From: Prosthecobacter sp. SYSU 5D2
GTDB taxonomy: Bacteria; Verrucomicrobiota; Verrucomicrobiia; Verrucomicrobiales; Verrucomicrobiaceae
Assembly (NCBI RefSeq): GCF_039655865.1
Contig: NZ_JBBYXL010000010.1
Coordinates: 186,001 to 250,000 of the forward strand
Direction: 5' to 3'
Length of the DNA stretch: 64,000 nt
A program made the translations under genes and the position numbers. Of this stretch, positions 8,041-17,044 are shown piece after piece; the first letter of the stretch is position 1, and every line of letters begins with the position of its first letter. The notes under the pieces were generated by a model. It was not told the origin of the DNA, did no database searches, and was given only the letters and a program-made list of their open reading frames with translations.

Positions 8041-9017
8041 CTATGAGAACGCTCGCCACCCTTGCCCTGCTCCTTGCCGGCATGATTCTGTCCGCCAGCG
8101 GGCAGGGTGCTTCACGCCCCGGCACACCAGCCGTGAGCGATGAGAAAAAACAGATCAGTGAAGCGGCTGAAAAACTGCGCCAGGCCCAGGCCAGCGGTGA
8201 GCTGGACAAGGCTAAAGCCACAGCCAAAGGCCTGATGGGAAACCTGCCCGGCAACCTGACCGATGCGGCGAAGGCCGCCATGCAATCCCCTGAAGTGAAA
8301 GCCCAGGCCGCAGCCGCCGCCAAATCGCTGCTGCCTGAGGCGCAAAAGATGCTGGATGCCCGCAGGCAGGCTGCAGAGGGCGCACCCCCTGCTGCTGCCG
8401 CAGGCACGACTGCTGCTGGAGACCAGCCACCGGCCCCGGAAGGCCCCAAGCCACAACTGCTGCAACCCATTGCCGATAGCCCGCCCACGGCTCCGGCGGC
8501 CCCGGGGTCAGCACCGGCCCGCAAACCCATGGTCGTGATCGAGGCGGACAACTCCGTCTTTGATCCCAATACCAACATCCTCATCTACACGGGCAGCGTG
8601 CGCGCCCGCCACCCGCAGTTTTACATCGAGTGTGAAGAGCTGGTCGTCCACCTGGAGGAGGAGAACGGGAAAAAGGAAACCAAGCCAGATCTCTCCAAAA
8701 AAGATCCGCTCCTGGCCGCGCCCAAGAAAAAAGGCCCGCAGGAGGAGGAAAACAACATGGTCAAAAAAGCCATCGCCTCCGGCCCCATGGTGCGCATCGA
8801 AAAGAAGGATCCTGAAGGCAAGGCGCAGCGTGCCTTCTGCCGCAATGCCGTCTATGACGGGGCCACGGGTCTCATCACCATGCGTGACAATCCCCAGGTG
8901 CAGACGGATAACGTGATGCAGACCTCCATCAGCCCGGACACCGTCATGACCTTTGACAAAAACGGCAAATTCAGTTCCAACCGCCCGACCCGCACCGTCA
9001 TCCTGTCCCAGGAATAA
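8037..9017 (+). CDS. LptA/OstA-domain LPS transport protein
   Basis: A 326-residue periplasmic protein. Residues 1-22 form a signal peptide (TLALLLAGMILSASGQG). Residues 25-150 are a low-complexity Ala/Pro/Gln-rich and helical linker. The OstA-type domain occupies about 165-320, beginning VVIEADNSVFDPNTNILIYTGSVRARHPQFYIECEEL, where successive strands describe a beta-jellyroll, and ending near VMTFDKNGKFSSNRPTRTVI. LptA links the inner-membrane LptBFGC transporter to the outer-membrane LptD. The length is well above the roughly 185 residues of E. coli LptA because of the linker and an inserted Lys-rich loop (about 205-245). Overlap with the preceding gene and lptB downstream support the role. 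Confidence 0.72.
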   Translation: MTMRTLATLALLLAGMILSASGQGASRPGTPAVSDEKKQISEAAEKLRQAQASGELDKAKATAKGLMGNLPGNLTDAAKAAMQSPEVKAQAAAAAKSLLPEAQKMLDARRQAAEGAPPAAAAGTTAAGDQPPAPEGPKPQLLQPIADSPPTAPAAPGSAPARKPMVVIEADNSVFDPNTNILIYTGSVRARHPQFYIECEELVVHLEEENGKKETKPDLSKKDPLLAAPKKKGPQEEENNMVKKAIASGPMVRIEKKDPEGKAQRAFCRNAVYDGATGLITMRDNPQVQTDNVMQTSISPDTVMTFDKNGKFSSNRPTRTVILSQE

Positions 9018-9178
9018 ACCAGCCAGCCCCGCAGCCCCCATTCTACCTTTCCAACGGCATGTCAGCCACCCGTCCTAAAAACTCGCGCAATTCCCAGGAC
9101 TCCTCCCGCATCTGGGAGGGGACGCCGGATGCCTCTTCTGCCGGGATGACCTCCGCTGAGGACCGGGAAGAACGGAGC

Positions 9179-9898
9179 ATGCTGCTGCACACGGAAGGCC
9201 TGAAAAAGGTCTATGACGGCCGTGCCGTGGTCAACGGTGTGGACATCGAGGTGAAGGCCGGGGAGATCGTCGGACTCCTGGGACCGAACGGCGCAGGCAA
9301 GACCACCACGTTCTACATGATCGTCGGTCTGGTGCGCCCCAACGGGGGCAAGGTTATCTTTAATGGCAATGACGCCACTGAACAGCCAATGTTTAAACGC
9401 GCCCGCCTGGGCATGGGTTACCTGCCGCAGGAAGAGTCCATCTTCCGCCGGCTGACCGTGAAGGAGAACATCCTGGCCGTCATGGAAACCCAGAGCTACA
9501 CCAAAAAGGAGCGCGAGGAGCAGTGCCAGCAGCTCATGGAAAAATTTGGCATTGACCATGTGGCGGATAATCTGGCCCTCACCCTTTCCGGCGGTGAAAA
9601 ACGCCGCCTCACCATCGCCCGCAGCCTCGTCACAGAACCCAAACTCCTGATGCTGGATGAGCCTTTCAGCGGCGTGGACCCCATCGCCGTCAGCGAGATC
9701 CAGGACATCATCCGCATGCTCCGGCAGGCCGGTCTGGCCATTCTGATCACCGATCACAATGTACGCGAAACACTGAACATTGTGGACCGTGCTTATCTCA
9801 TTTTCGAAGGCCAGGTACGGCGGCATGGTAGCAAGGAATTCCTTGTCAACGATCCCGAAGCCCGCCGGCTTTATCTTGGCGAAGACTTCTCCATGTAG
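9179..9898 (+). CDS. lptB: LPS export ABC transporter ATP-binding protein LptB
   Basis: ATPase that powers LPS extraction from the inner membrane. From the ATG at 9179 the protein has 239 residues, the usual LptB length. Walker A is GPNGAGKT (35-42), the Q-loop Gln is near 84, the signature LSGGEKRR is at 136-143, and Walker B LLMLDEP is at 156-162, followed by SGVDPIAVSEIQ and the H-loop ITDHNVRETL; these last are LptB hallmarks. An in-frame ATG at 9059 would add 40 Ser/Arg-rich residues but has no ribosome site, whereas 9179 is preceded by GGAAGAACGGAG. LptF/G are not in the window. Confidence 0.92.
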   Translation: MLLHTEGLKKVYDGRAVVNGVDIEVKAGEIVGLLGPNGAGKTTTFYMIVGLVRPNGGKVIFNGNDATEQPMFKRARLGMGYLPQEESIFRRLTVKENILAVMETQSYTKKEREEQCQQLMEKFGIDHVADNLALTLSGGEKRRLTIARSLVTEPKLLMLDEPFSGVDPIAVSEIQDIIRMLRQAGLAILITDHNVRETLNIVDRAYLIFEGQVRRHGSKEFLVNDPEARRLYLGEDFSM

Positions 9899-9966
9899 CA
9901 GCTTTTACCCCCGCATTTTTTTAACCAACCTTTTCTCAACCAACCCCAAATAGGAGGATACATACC

Positions 9967-10557
9967 ATGCAAAAACATAACGTGAACCTGCCCGTCGTCG
10001 TCACCGGCCGTCATATCGAGATCACCGACGCCATTCGCGAATACTCACACAAAAAGATCGAGAGCCTCCACCTGGACTACCCGCGCATCATTGAGGCGAA
10101 GATCATCCTGGATGTGGAGCACCACCGCCAGATCGCCGAGATCATCCTCTTCTGTGCCGACCACATTCACATCGAGGTCAAGAGCACCACGGAGGACATC
10201 TATGCCTCGATTGACGAGTCCATCTCCAAGATCGCCCGCAGGATGCGCAAGTTCAAAACCCGTCTGCTGAAGAGCCACCGCCCCCGCAAGGACGGCAGCA
10301 TCCGCCATCTGGAGCAGAAAGTATTTCATGCCGATGATTTGCACAGCGAGCTCGAAACCATCGAGCACTCCTACATCCACCAGGAGCAGTACAAAGTGCG
10401 TCCGCTGTATCCTGATGAAGCCATCATGGACCTCGAGATCAACGACCGCCCGTTCGTTGTCTTCCACAACCAGACCACTCACAAGCTGGCCATCATGTTC
10501 CGCCGCAAGGATGGCGAGTACGGCCTGATCGAGCCTGAAGACAAAGTCGCCGCCTGA
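9967..10557 (+). CDS. hpf: Long-form ribosome hibernation promoting factor
   Basis: Binds the small ribosomal subunit and drives 100S dimer formation in starved cells. The 196-residue protein has the N-terminal HPF/RaiA fold (residues 6-105, VVVTGRHIEITDAIREYSHKKIESL). After a basic linker comes a C-terminal dimerisation domain (about 135-192, VRPLYPDEAIMDLEINDRPFVVFHNQTTHKLAIMFRRKDGEYGLIEP), so it is the long form that dimerises ribosomes alone. A strong AGGAGG sits ten bases before the ATG. It follows lptB as in proteobacteria, but without rpoN between them. A strong terminator follows. Confidence 0.93.
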   Translation: MQKHNVNLPVVVTGRHIEITDAIREYSHKKIESLHLDYPRIIEAKIILDVEHHRQIAEIILFCADHIHIEVKSTTEDIYASIDESISKIARRMRKFKTRLLKSHRPRKDGSIRHLEQKVFHADDLHSELETIEHSYIHQEQYKVRPLYPDEAIMDLEINDRPFVVFHNQTTHKLAIMFRRKDGEYGLIEPEDKVAA

Positions 10558-10597
10558 GACTGGGCCGGCCAGGGGATGCCTGGCTGCTGAATTCAAG

Positions 10598-10630
10598 ACC
10601 CCAGACACATTTGTGTTTGGGGTTTTTTTA
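10598..10630 (+). terminator. Rho-independent terminator after hpf
   Basis: An 11-bp stem, ACCCCAGACAC / GTGTTTGGGGT (with one G-T pair), closes a four-base ATTT loop and is followed by a run of T. It ends the kdsA-lpt-hpf transcription unit. Confidence 0.9.
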
Positions 10631-10748
10631 TCCCGGATTCCGCGATCCAGCACAAGACTGCAGCAAAAAAGCCTGAGTTTCATACCCTTTTGCGCCACGG
10701 ACTGGCTGGATCCATCAAAGCAGGGCAGCCGACACGAAGTGACGAGTG

Positions 10749-11098
10749 ATGGAGCCCGCAGGGTTTCCGCAACCTCGCCTGAGCGCAGGCAAGCCTCTGT
10801 TTGGCCCGCTTTTTCTAGCCCGAAGGGCTAACCCATGAATAGCCGGAAGGTGACGCGAGCCTCGGCGAGCTAACCTCCGGTCAGGCAAGCGGGACCCGTC
10901 TAGAAGACCAACCCGCAGGGTTGCCCCATCACGTCGCAGCCAGAATGACCGGGGCGTGGCCGATGGGACTACTCCTTTGGAGTAGTCGGCACCGTGGAAA
11001 CATTGTCACCCGTTACCGGAGGTCCAGCTCGTCAAGACTCGCCTGACCTCCGGCTATTCATAGGCAGCCCTTCGGGCTGAGGGAGCCAAGCAAAGCTC
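10749..11098. repeat. REP/BIME-like structured intergenic element
   Basis: A gene-free stretch with dense secondary structure. The arms 10817-10850 and 11046-11078 are imperfect inverted copies sharing AGCCCGAAGGGCT and ATGAATAGCCGGA; an inner pair, GAGCTaACCTCCGG (10867-10880) and CCGGAGGTccAGCTC (11017-11030), continues the palindrome. Near the centre is a perfect 9-bp hairpin, GACTACTCC-TTT-GGAGTAGTC (10967-10987). Further small hairpins lie at 10778-10791 (GCCTG-AGCG-CAGGC). No reading frame with a family signal crosses it. The architecture, two inverted REP-like units around a spacer, is that of a BIME mobilised by a REP-associated transposase, but no transposase gene lies in the window. 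A structured RNA is the alternative. Confidence 0.6.
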
Positions 11099-11208
11099 AG
11101 CCGAATTTCGGACACTCTTTTTGGAAATCGGTATAGTGCCCATCAGTGGTTTTCAAAGCTTGAATTTTGATGCGCAAGCCCTGGGTAACCGGGGATTTCC
11201 AGCAGCGC

Positions 11209-11241
11209 AAAAAAAAGCACCCGGCCAAAATGGCCGGGTGC
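11209..11241 (-). terminator. Rho-independent terminator of the DUF1501 gene
   Basis: GCACCCGGCC and GGCCGGGTGC form a perfect 10-bp stem around ATTTT, followed on the minus strand by eight T. It lies about 50 bases beyond the DUF1501 stop codon. Confidence 0.9.
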
Positions 11242-11287
11242 CGGGTATCCAGATCGAGAAGAGCGGCGACCGGGATGATTTGCCAGA

Positions 11288-12586
11288 TCAGGCAAAGATG
11301 TCTGTAACAGGCACGCCCTTGTCCGCCACCGTGAAGGGACGGTTGGACGGGGACATGACCACTTCTTCCACAGGCAGGCCCATGGCATGGCCGATGGTGG
11401 CCAGGAAGTCCTGAGGGCTGGTCTGCTTGTCGGCAGGCCGGCGTCCTTCCTTGTCGGTGGCTCCGTAGGCAAAGCCGCGCTTGGTGCCACCGCCTGCAAA
11501 GACCGTGGAGTAAGCCAGCGGGTAATGGTCGCGACCGTCGTTTTCGTTGATGTCCGGTGTGCGGCCGAACTCGGAGCCGAGACAGACCAGGGTGGATTCC
11601 AGAAGGCCTTTGGCTTCCAAATCCAGCAGCAAGGCTGAGAAGGCTGTGTCCAGCGTATTGCCGTTGTTGGTCATGCCATTGTCAATGAGGTTGTGCATGT
11701 CCCAACCGCCCATCTGGACTTCGACGAAACGCACGCCGCTTTCGACGAGACGGCGGGCGAGGAGACAGCCCTGTCCGAAGTTGTTGCGACCGTATTTCTC
11801 ACGGGTCTCTGGGGATTCCTGGCTCAGATCGAAGGCTTTGAGGTCTTCGCTCTTCATCAGCTTCAGGGTCTCGTCGTAGAACTCGGTGTAAGCCTTCACA
11901 TCCTCCGTCTGGAACTTCTTCCGGAAGGAGGTGTCGAACTCGTTCATGAGGTCAATCCGCTTGCTGAACATGGATTCAGCCGTGGTCGGGCGGATGTTCT
12001 GCAGGCCGGTTTCCGGATTGGAAATCGGGATCGGGGACATGGCCGGCGGGAAGAAGCCGGCACCTGGATAGGCGCTGCCGCTGTTGACGATGACGCTGTC
12101 CGGCAGGGTCACATCCTTGATTTTGCCGAGGAAGTGAGTGGCCCAGACGCCCATGCAAGGATGGACGATCGTGGTGCGCGGCTCATAACCGGTCTTCATG
12201 ATGTAAGTGCCGGAATCATGCACGCCTGTCTTGGAGGACATGGAGCGGATGATGGACAGCTTGCTGGCGTTTTCGGCCAGCTTCGGCAGGTAGCTGCCCA
12301 GGTAGTCAATACCTTCCGCCTTGGCCTTGATCGGCTCACCCGGACCTTTGGTCGGGCCGGTTTTCGGGTCAAAGGTGTCCAGGTGGGTCATGCCACCGTT
12401 CATCCAGAGGTAGATCACGTGCTTGGCCTTGCCAAATCCAGGAGTGCCCGGACCGGTGTTCCCTGCGGCGGCGGCCATTTTGGAGGAGAGGCCGGACATC
12501 ACGCTGACGCCAAGAGCTGTCTTGGCAGTGTTCAGCATGAACTGACGGCGGCTGTGGTCGTTCAGGCGGAGTAATTCGGATTTCAT
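11288..12586 (-). CDS. DUF1501 family exported protein
   Basis: A 432-residue protein of the DUF1501 family, which has an alkaline-phosphatase/sulfatase-like fold and is abundant in Planctomycetota and Verrucomicrobiota. The N-terminus has a twin-arginine type leader (SRRQFMLNTAKTALGVSVMSGL), so a folded protein is probably exported. The family opening YLWMNGGMTHLDTFDPK is at about residues 59-75; later come GVHDSGTYIMKTGYEPR, VEVQMGGWDMHNLIDNG and CLGSEFGRTPDINENDGRDHYP, which carry likely metal ligands. The DUF1549/DUF1553 gene starts its downstream end 40 bases upstream in the same direction; these two families are almost always neighbours, so they should act together. The biochemical activity is unknown. 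Confidence 0.9.
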   Translation of the reverse strand: MKSELLRLNDHSRRQFMLNTAKTALGVSVMSGLSSKMAAAAGNTGPGTPGFGKAKHVIYLWMNGGMTHLDTFDPKTGPTKGPGEPIKAKAEGIDYLGSYLPKLAENASKLSIIRSMSSKTGVHDSGTYIMKTGYEPRTTIVHPCMGVWATHFLGKIKDVTLPDSVIVNSGSAYPGAGFFPPAMSPIPISNPETGLQNIRPTTAESMFSKRIDLMNEFDTSFRKKFQTEDVKAYTEFYDETLKLMKSEDLKAFDLSQESPETREKYGRNNFGQGCLLARRLVESGVRFVEVQMGGWDMHNLIDNGMTNNGNTLDTAFSALLLDLEAKGLLESTLVCLGSEFGRTPDINENDGRDHYPLAYSTVFAGGGTKRGFAYGATDKEGRRPADKQTSPQDFLATIGHAMGLPVEEVVMSPSNRPFTVADKGVPVTDIFA

Positions 12587-12625
12587 ATAAAAAGGTAAGT
12601 TCAGGTATCGTTTCGGTTATAATGA

Positions 12626-14851
12626 TTACTGGATGAACATGAACTCACGGGTGTTGATCAAAGCCCAGATCATGTTGGAATAGCCTTCTTCACCGCTGGC
12701 AGCGAGTGCGCGCTTGGCGATGTCCTTCTCCTGCATGGTGGGGCGGCGGTTCAGGATGGTCATGAACATGTGCTCCACTTTCTCAGGCTGGCTGTTGACC
12801 TTGTCCATCGTGCGGAAGACCAGGGAATCGCGGCTGGTGAGCATCTTCTGCGCCTTGCCGTTCATAATCGTCAGCACCTGCGGCACGTTGCCGATCCGGG
12901 TGCTGCCATCAATGATCATGCGGGGGGACTGGCCGAAATCAATCAGGAAGTGACCGCCAGGAGCAGGCTGCTGGATCTCAGCGGACCGCATCAGGCGCAT
13001 GCCTTCATAGGTGAGGATTTTGCCGGGACCATCAGCGGCCGCCACGGTTGCAGCATCCTTTTTGGAGGCCCCTCCGTCCATCATCATGCTGTCACCGCCG
13101 ACCATGTCCAGACCGCCGCCCATGAGGGCACGTTCTTTATTCTGCATGTCGCGGTAGGCGCTGTATTTGATGAGGGCAGTCTGGGCATCCACAGTCTCCA
13201 GGTTCATGTCAATGGAGCGGGCATACAGGTCCTGAAGGGGGGCCTTGTATTCATCAGGCTTGCCAAGCACCAGGGTCATGTAGGAATCCCAGGCCTGCTC
13301 GGCGCTCATGCGGCGCAGCATCGGCCCCTGGAAGTAATACAGTTCACCCAGGGCGATGTTTTCAGACGTGGCTTCCGACTGGTAGGCACGTGTGTTGTAA
13401 ACAATGCGCATGAACTCTTTGAGGTCAAACTTCACCCGCTTCATTTCCTGGGCCAGATGCATCAGGAGTTCCGGATTCACCGACTGCTCCGGATCATCAA
13501 TGTTGGTGACAGGCTCATTGACGGCTGCGCCAAAGGCACGCTTCCACATGCGGTTGGCGATGGTCATGGCAAACCGGGGATTTTCAGGATGCGTCATCCA
13601 GTTGGCGAAGGAAAGGCGGAGCTTCTCTTCGGTGCCTTTCTTCTGCTTGTAGGCAGGGTTGTTCTTGTCACCGGCGGACCAGGTCACAAATTTAGGGGCC
13701 ACAGGATCACCCGGCTTGCCGTCTTTATACTGGTAGTCATGTGGCAGCTTGGTGCTGTTCATGTCGCGGTCCTTGATGGCGGACGTGTTGGCGCGAAGGA
13801 AGTTCTGGATGCCATTGCGCTGGCGACGGAGGTCCTGGCCGGACTTTTCAATAATCGGCTCAATGCCTGCCATCAGACGGTCCACCGGGTTGGTGCCGCC
13901 AAAGTCTTTCGCATTCAGACGCGTGGTGGTGGCGCCGAAAAAGGCGGCCATCTCATAAAACTGCTTCTGGGTCCAGTCGGCGAACGGGTGGTCATGGCAT
14001 TGCGCGCAGGCCACGTCGGTGCCGAGAAACACGGTCAGAGTATTGGCCAGGTTGTCCAGAGGCATGCCGGCATCGCGAAGCAGGTAGCCAGCGGCGCCGT
14101 TGTAGCTGCCGTCAGGCAGTTTGTCCCACATTTTGCCAGTGGCGGTGACCATCTGGTAAACCATCTTGTCCCATTTTTCGTTTTTGGCGATCTGCTCCTT
14201 GAACCACTTGATGTAAGGGGTGCCGCGGACGTTGTCCTGCTCGAACTCGTCCTTGATGCGGAGCATTTCGGCAAAGTAGTTGTAAAGATGCGTCTTGTAA
14301 CCATCCGACTCCAAAAGCATGTCAATCAGATTGGCCCGCTTCTTCGGATCCTTGTTTTGGATGAATGAAGTGGCTTCTTCAAAGTTTGGGATGCGCCCGG
14401 CGATGTCCAGATACACACGGCGGACGAACTGCTCGTCATTAGCCATGGGATTAAAGCTCTTGATCGGGGCTTTGCCGATGCTGGCGCGAGTCGGATTCGC
14501 CTTGATGAGGCCGTTAGCCACCAGTTGGTCAATCTTCGCAGCTGCCTGGGCAACCGTGGCATTGGCCAGCATCTGCGGGGCCGCAGCTGCCGTGGCTGAT
14601 TCGGCCGGGGCGGCGGACTGGGCGGCCTTGGCTACAGCCTGGTCTTCCGCTGAAAGGCGGGCCAGAGGGAAGCGGTGCTGGGCACCATCTCCTGTCTGCA
14701 GAACGATGGCATCTCCATCAATCTGCACAAAGGTGGCGGAGACTTGGCGGCCCTCGACGTCCGTCCAGGTGCGAAGTTCTGCCGCTGTGGCGGAACCGCT
14801 CCCGAAACCGGCGATCAGGAGACCGGCGAGCATGTATTTGGTGGCTTTCAT
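12626..14851 (-). CDS. SHD1-DUF1549-DUF1553 exported protein
   Basis: A 741-residue protein. Residues 1-23 are a signal peptide. Residues 24-75 form an SHD1-like domain (RTWTDVEGRQVSATFVQIDGDAIVLQ). DUF1549 follows from about 115 to 320, with CAQCHDHPFADWTQKQFYEMAAFFG, which resembles a cytochrome-like CxxCH site. DUF1553 lies in the C-terminal part (about 400-740), with LSFANWMTHPENPRFAMTIANRMWKRAFG at its start. This family is paired with DUF1501 proteins in Planctomycetota and Verrucomicrobiota and is thought to take part in breakdown of complex substrates, but no activity is established. Presumed first gene of a two-gene unit with the DUF1501 gene. About 200 bases upstream hold no other gene. 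Confidence 0.88.
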   Translation of the reverse strand: MKATKYMLAGLLIAGFGSGSATAAELRTWTDVEGRQVSATFVQIDGDAIVLQTGDGAQHRFPLARLSAEDQAVAKAAQSAAPAESATAAAAPQMLANATVAQAAAKIDQLVANGLIKANPTRASIGKAPIKSFNPMANDEQFVRRVYLDIAGRIPNFEEATSFIQNKDPKKRANLIDMLLESDGYKTHLYNYFAEMLRIKDEFEQDNVRGTPYIKWFKEQIAKNEKWDKMVYQMVTATGKMWDKLPDGSYNGAAGYLLRDAGMPLDNLANTLTVFLGTDVACAQCHDHPFADWTQKQFYEMAAFFGATTTRLNAKDFGGTNPVDRLMAGIEPIIEKSGQDLRRQRNGIQNFLRANTSAIKDRDMNSTKLPHDYQYKDGKPGDPVAPKFVTWSAGDKNNPAYKQKKGTEEKLRLSFANWMTHPENPRFAMTIANRMWKRAFGAAVNEPVTNIDDPEQSVNPELLMHLAQEMKRVKFDLKEFMRIVYNTRAYQSEATSENIALGELYYFQGPMLRRMSAEQAWDSYMTLVLGKPDEYKAPLQDLYARSIDMNLETVDAQTALIKYSAYRDMQNKERALMGGGLDMVGGDSMMMDGGASKKDAATVAAADGPGKILTYEGMRLMRSAEIQQPAPGGHFLIDFGQSPRMIIDGSTRIGNVPQVLTIMNGKAQKMLTSRDSLVFRTMDKVNSQPEKVEHMFMTILNRRPTMQEKDIAKRALAASGEEGYSNMIWALINTREFMFIQ

Positions 14852-15047
14852 AGGTGGTGTTGGAGAATGGAGATCGAATCTCTGCGGCTGAAACGGGGCA
14901 GCCCCGTCTTCATTAGTGAAATTCTAACAAAATTGACCGGAAATCTCCATCGCGTACTTTGTTCACCCGCTAAAAAAGTCCGAAAACCCCCTTAAATGCC
15001 TCGGAACCGCTGCCCGCTGTCCCGGAAGCAGGCACAGGGCGGCAGTT

Positions 15048-16085
15048 TCAACGCATCAGTTCGGTCGCACGGGACTGGCACGCCAGGATGTTTTCCTCCT
15101 CCAGATTGAGCAGCGCCAGCTTGGAAAGCCCGCGCAGGTCCGGAAGTTTTTCTGCCTCATGCGCTTGCACCCAGGCCAGGGTACGGGCCAAGTCCAGTCC
15201 CGGCTTGTCTGGAAAGCTGGCCCAGTATGTCTCGCGCAGGCAGGGGATGTCCAGCGGCTCGCGGGTGATCATCTCCAGGTGCATCTGAATGCCAGGGACC
15301 GCTTTCCGCAGGATCTGGATCATTTTTGGCAGGTCCAGGCTGCCTGTGCCGAGGGGTACCTCGCTCATTCGAAACCCGTCTTCATACGCCCGCACCGCCA
15401 CATCCTTTAGATGAACCGTCACCGCATACGGTGCCAGTGCTTCCACCACTGCCAGCGGATCTTCCAGCAGCGCCAGGCTGTTGCCCGTATCCACACAGGC
15501 TCCTATGGATTCGCTGGACAGGCCTTTCAGGGCGTCCAGCAGCTCAGAAAGCTCCCAGTCCTTGTGGTTTTCAATGCCGATCTTTACCTGCACTTTTCGC
15601 GCTACGGGTTCGGCCAGGGCCATCGCTTTCAGTGCGCCGGTTTTCCACGCTTCGAAGTCTGCCCGCCGGGTGAAGAGTTCATAACGCCGCCCGCCCAGCG
15701 CGCTGCGAAGCACTGTCACGCCTGCCTCACGGGCCGTGCGCAGTTCCCGTTCAAAACGGCCGGCATCCGCCTCCGTCATCGGCAGCCGGATGCTGCCCTC
15801 AATGCCCATCCCGTAGGATTCACAGGTGCGCCGGATCTGCCGGGCCAGATCCAGCGTCCAGTCATTCACCGGCATCTGCAGGGAGCCAAATCCCAGGCCA
15901 CGAATGTGGTCCATGACATCCAGTGCATCTTTAAAAGGCGGTATCTTGAAGCTGGAATACTTGCCCCGCCAGCGATGCGTGTATGAGGCCAGCACCAGTC
16001 CCAGCCGCCCGGCGTCTGTCCTTTCCGCAGCCGGGAGCGGCAGCGCCGTAGCCAGCATGGCAGAAAAGAGACAGCGGCGGTTCAT
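15048..16085 (-). CDS. Sugar phosphate isomerase/epimerase-like TIM barrel protein
   Basis: A 345-residue exported protein of the xylose-isomerase-like TIM barrel superfamily. It has an N-terminal leader (MNRRCLFSAMLATALPLPAAE). Family features include LASYTHRW near the start, DVMDHIRGLGFGSLQMPVNDW, KIGIENHKDWELSELLDAL, CVDTGNSLALLEDP and TVHLKDVAV, which place Glu, His and Asp metal ligands on successive strands. Members act on sugars or inositol-like compounds; the substrate here cannot be told. It is cotranscribed with, or close downstream of, the PEP-hydrolase-family gene and may share the AraC regulator divergent to it. Confidence 0.8.
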   Translation of the reverse strand: MNRRCLFSAMLATALPLPAAERTDAGRLGLVLASYTHRWRGKYSSFKIPPFKDALDVMDHIRGLGFGSLQMPVNDWTLDLARQIRRTCESYGMGIEGSIRLPMTEADAGRFERELRTAREAGVTVLRSALGGRRYELFTRRADFEAWKTGALKAMALAEPVARKVQVKIGIENHKDWELSELLDALKGLSSESIGACVDTGNSLALLEDPLAVVEALAPYAVTVHLKDVAVRAYEDGFRMSEVPLGTGSLDLPKMIQILRKAVPGIQMHLEMITREPLDIPCLRETYWASFPDKPGLDLARTLAWVQAHEAEKLPDLRGLSKLALLNLEEENILACQSRATELMR

Positions 16086-16170
16086 GATCCACCCTTTCGT
16101 GCAAGGTCCGTGCCGTCAAACAGGATCATTGCCGCCGAAATTCGAATCCGGACCGCCAGAAATCCGGAAT

Positions 16171-17031
16171 CTAACCTCTCGATACCTTTTTAAATTCGCG
16201 CGTCAGCGTGGTCAGGGAGTCTTCGACGCCCATGCGCTCCAGGCTGCTGGCCCCGACGAAACCGTCGGCGGTGGTTTTGCTGAGGATGAATTCGACGTCT
16301 TTCGGCGTGTTGATGGGACCGCCGTGAGTGAGGGTGAAGACGTTGGGATTCACGCTTTTGGCGGCATCAATGATGTCCTGGGTGATTTTAACCGTGTGGT
16401 CCCAGCTCACCACGGCATTGGTGACGCCGATGCTGCCGCCGACTGTGGTGCCCACGTGGGCGATGATGGCATCGGCGCCGTTTTTGGCCATCTCGATGGC
16501 TTCTTCCGGTGTCGCCACATAGACGACGCTGAAGAGGTCCATCCGCGTGGCCAGGCCGACCATTTCAAATTCTTTCTGCACGCTCATGCCCGTCTCCTCC
16601 AGCACTCCCCGGAAATGGCCGTCCACGATGGTGTGGGTGGGGAAGTTGTTCACGCCGGAAAAGCCCATCTCCTTCACGCGGCCTAACCAATGCCACATGC
16701 GGCGACGGGGATCCGTGGCGTGGACGCCGCAGATGACGGGGATTTCTTTGACCACCGGGAGCACCTCGTATTCGCCGATCTCCATTGCGATGGCGTTGGC
16801 GTCTCCATAGGCCATGAGGCCGCAGGTGCTGCCATGGCCCATCATGCGGAAGCGGCCGCTGTTGTAGATGATAATAAGGTCCGCGCCGCCCTTTTCAATG
16901 AACTTGGCGCTGATGCCCGTGCCGGCGCCTGCGGCAATGATGGGCTCTCCTTTGGCCAGCGTGGCTTTGAGGCGGTCCACGACTTCCTGCTTCGTGTAGG
17001 GATTTCCGGTTCCGGTCCAGGGATTGGGCAT
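16171..17031 (-). CDS. Phosphoenolpyruvate hydrolase family (TIM-barrel signal transduction) protein
   Basis: A 286-residue cytoplasmic TIM barrel of the family annotated as TIM-barrel signal transduction protein or PEP hydrolase, related to the isocitrate lyase/PEP mutase fold and to Tm-1 resistance protein domains. Conserved stretches include PIIAAGAGTGISAKFIEKGGADLI, GDANAIAMEIGEYEVLPVV, PVICGVHATDPRRRMWHWL, GVNNFPTHTIVDG and THGGPINTPKDVEFIL. The frame is open to 17058, but that start falls inside a perfect inverted repeat; the ATG at 17031 gives the natural MPNPWTGTGNPY opening. The AraC-family gene diverges from the same control region, suggesting that it regulates this gene. Confidence 0.85.
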   Translation of the reverse strand: MPNPWTGTGNPYTKQEVVDRLKATLAKGEPIIAAGAGTGISAKFIEKGGADLIIIYNSGRFRMMGHGSTCGLMAYGDANAIAMEIGEYEVLPVVKEIPVICGVHATDPRRRMWHWLGRVKEMGFSGVNNFPTHTIVDGHFRGVLEETGMSVQKEFEMVGLATRMDLFSVVYVATPEEAIEMAKNGADAIIAHVGTTVGGSIGVTNAVVSWDHTVKITQDIIDAAKSVNPNVFTLTHGGPINTPKDVEFILSKTTADGFVGASSLERMGVEDSLTTLTREFKKVSRG

Positions 17032-17044
17032 AAAGGTGAGGGTA

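Noticed and set aside
9059-9178. 40-residue N-terminal extension of LptB
   Set aside because: No ribosome site at 9059 and low-complexity residues; the ATG at 9179 gives standard LptB length. Not fully excluded.
10749-11098. RNase P RNA, tmRNA or group II intron in the structured gap
   Set aside because: No conserved core of RNase P or tmRNA and no domain V or maturase gene could be recognised; the inverted-unit layout fits a REP pair better.
12770-14368. 532-codon frame opposite the DUF1549/DUF1553 gene
   Set aside because: Antisense shadow with His/Val/Gly-rich composition and no recognisable domain.
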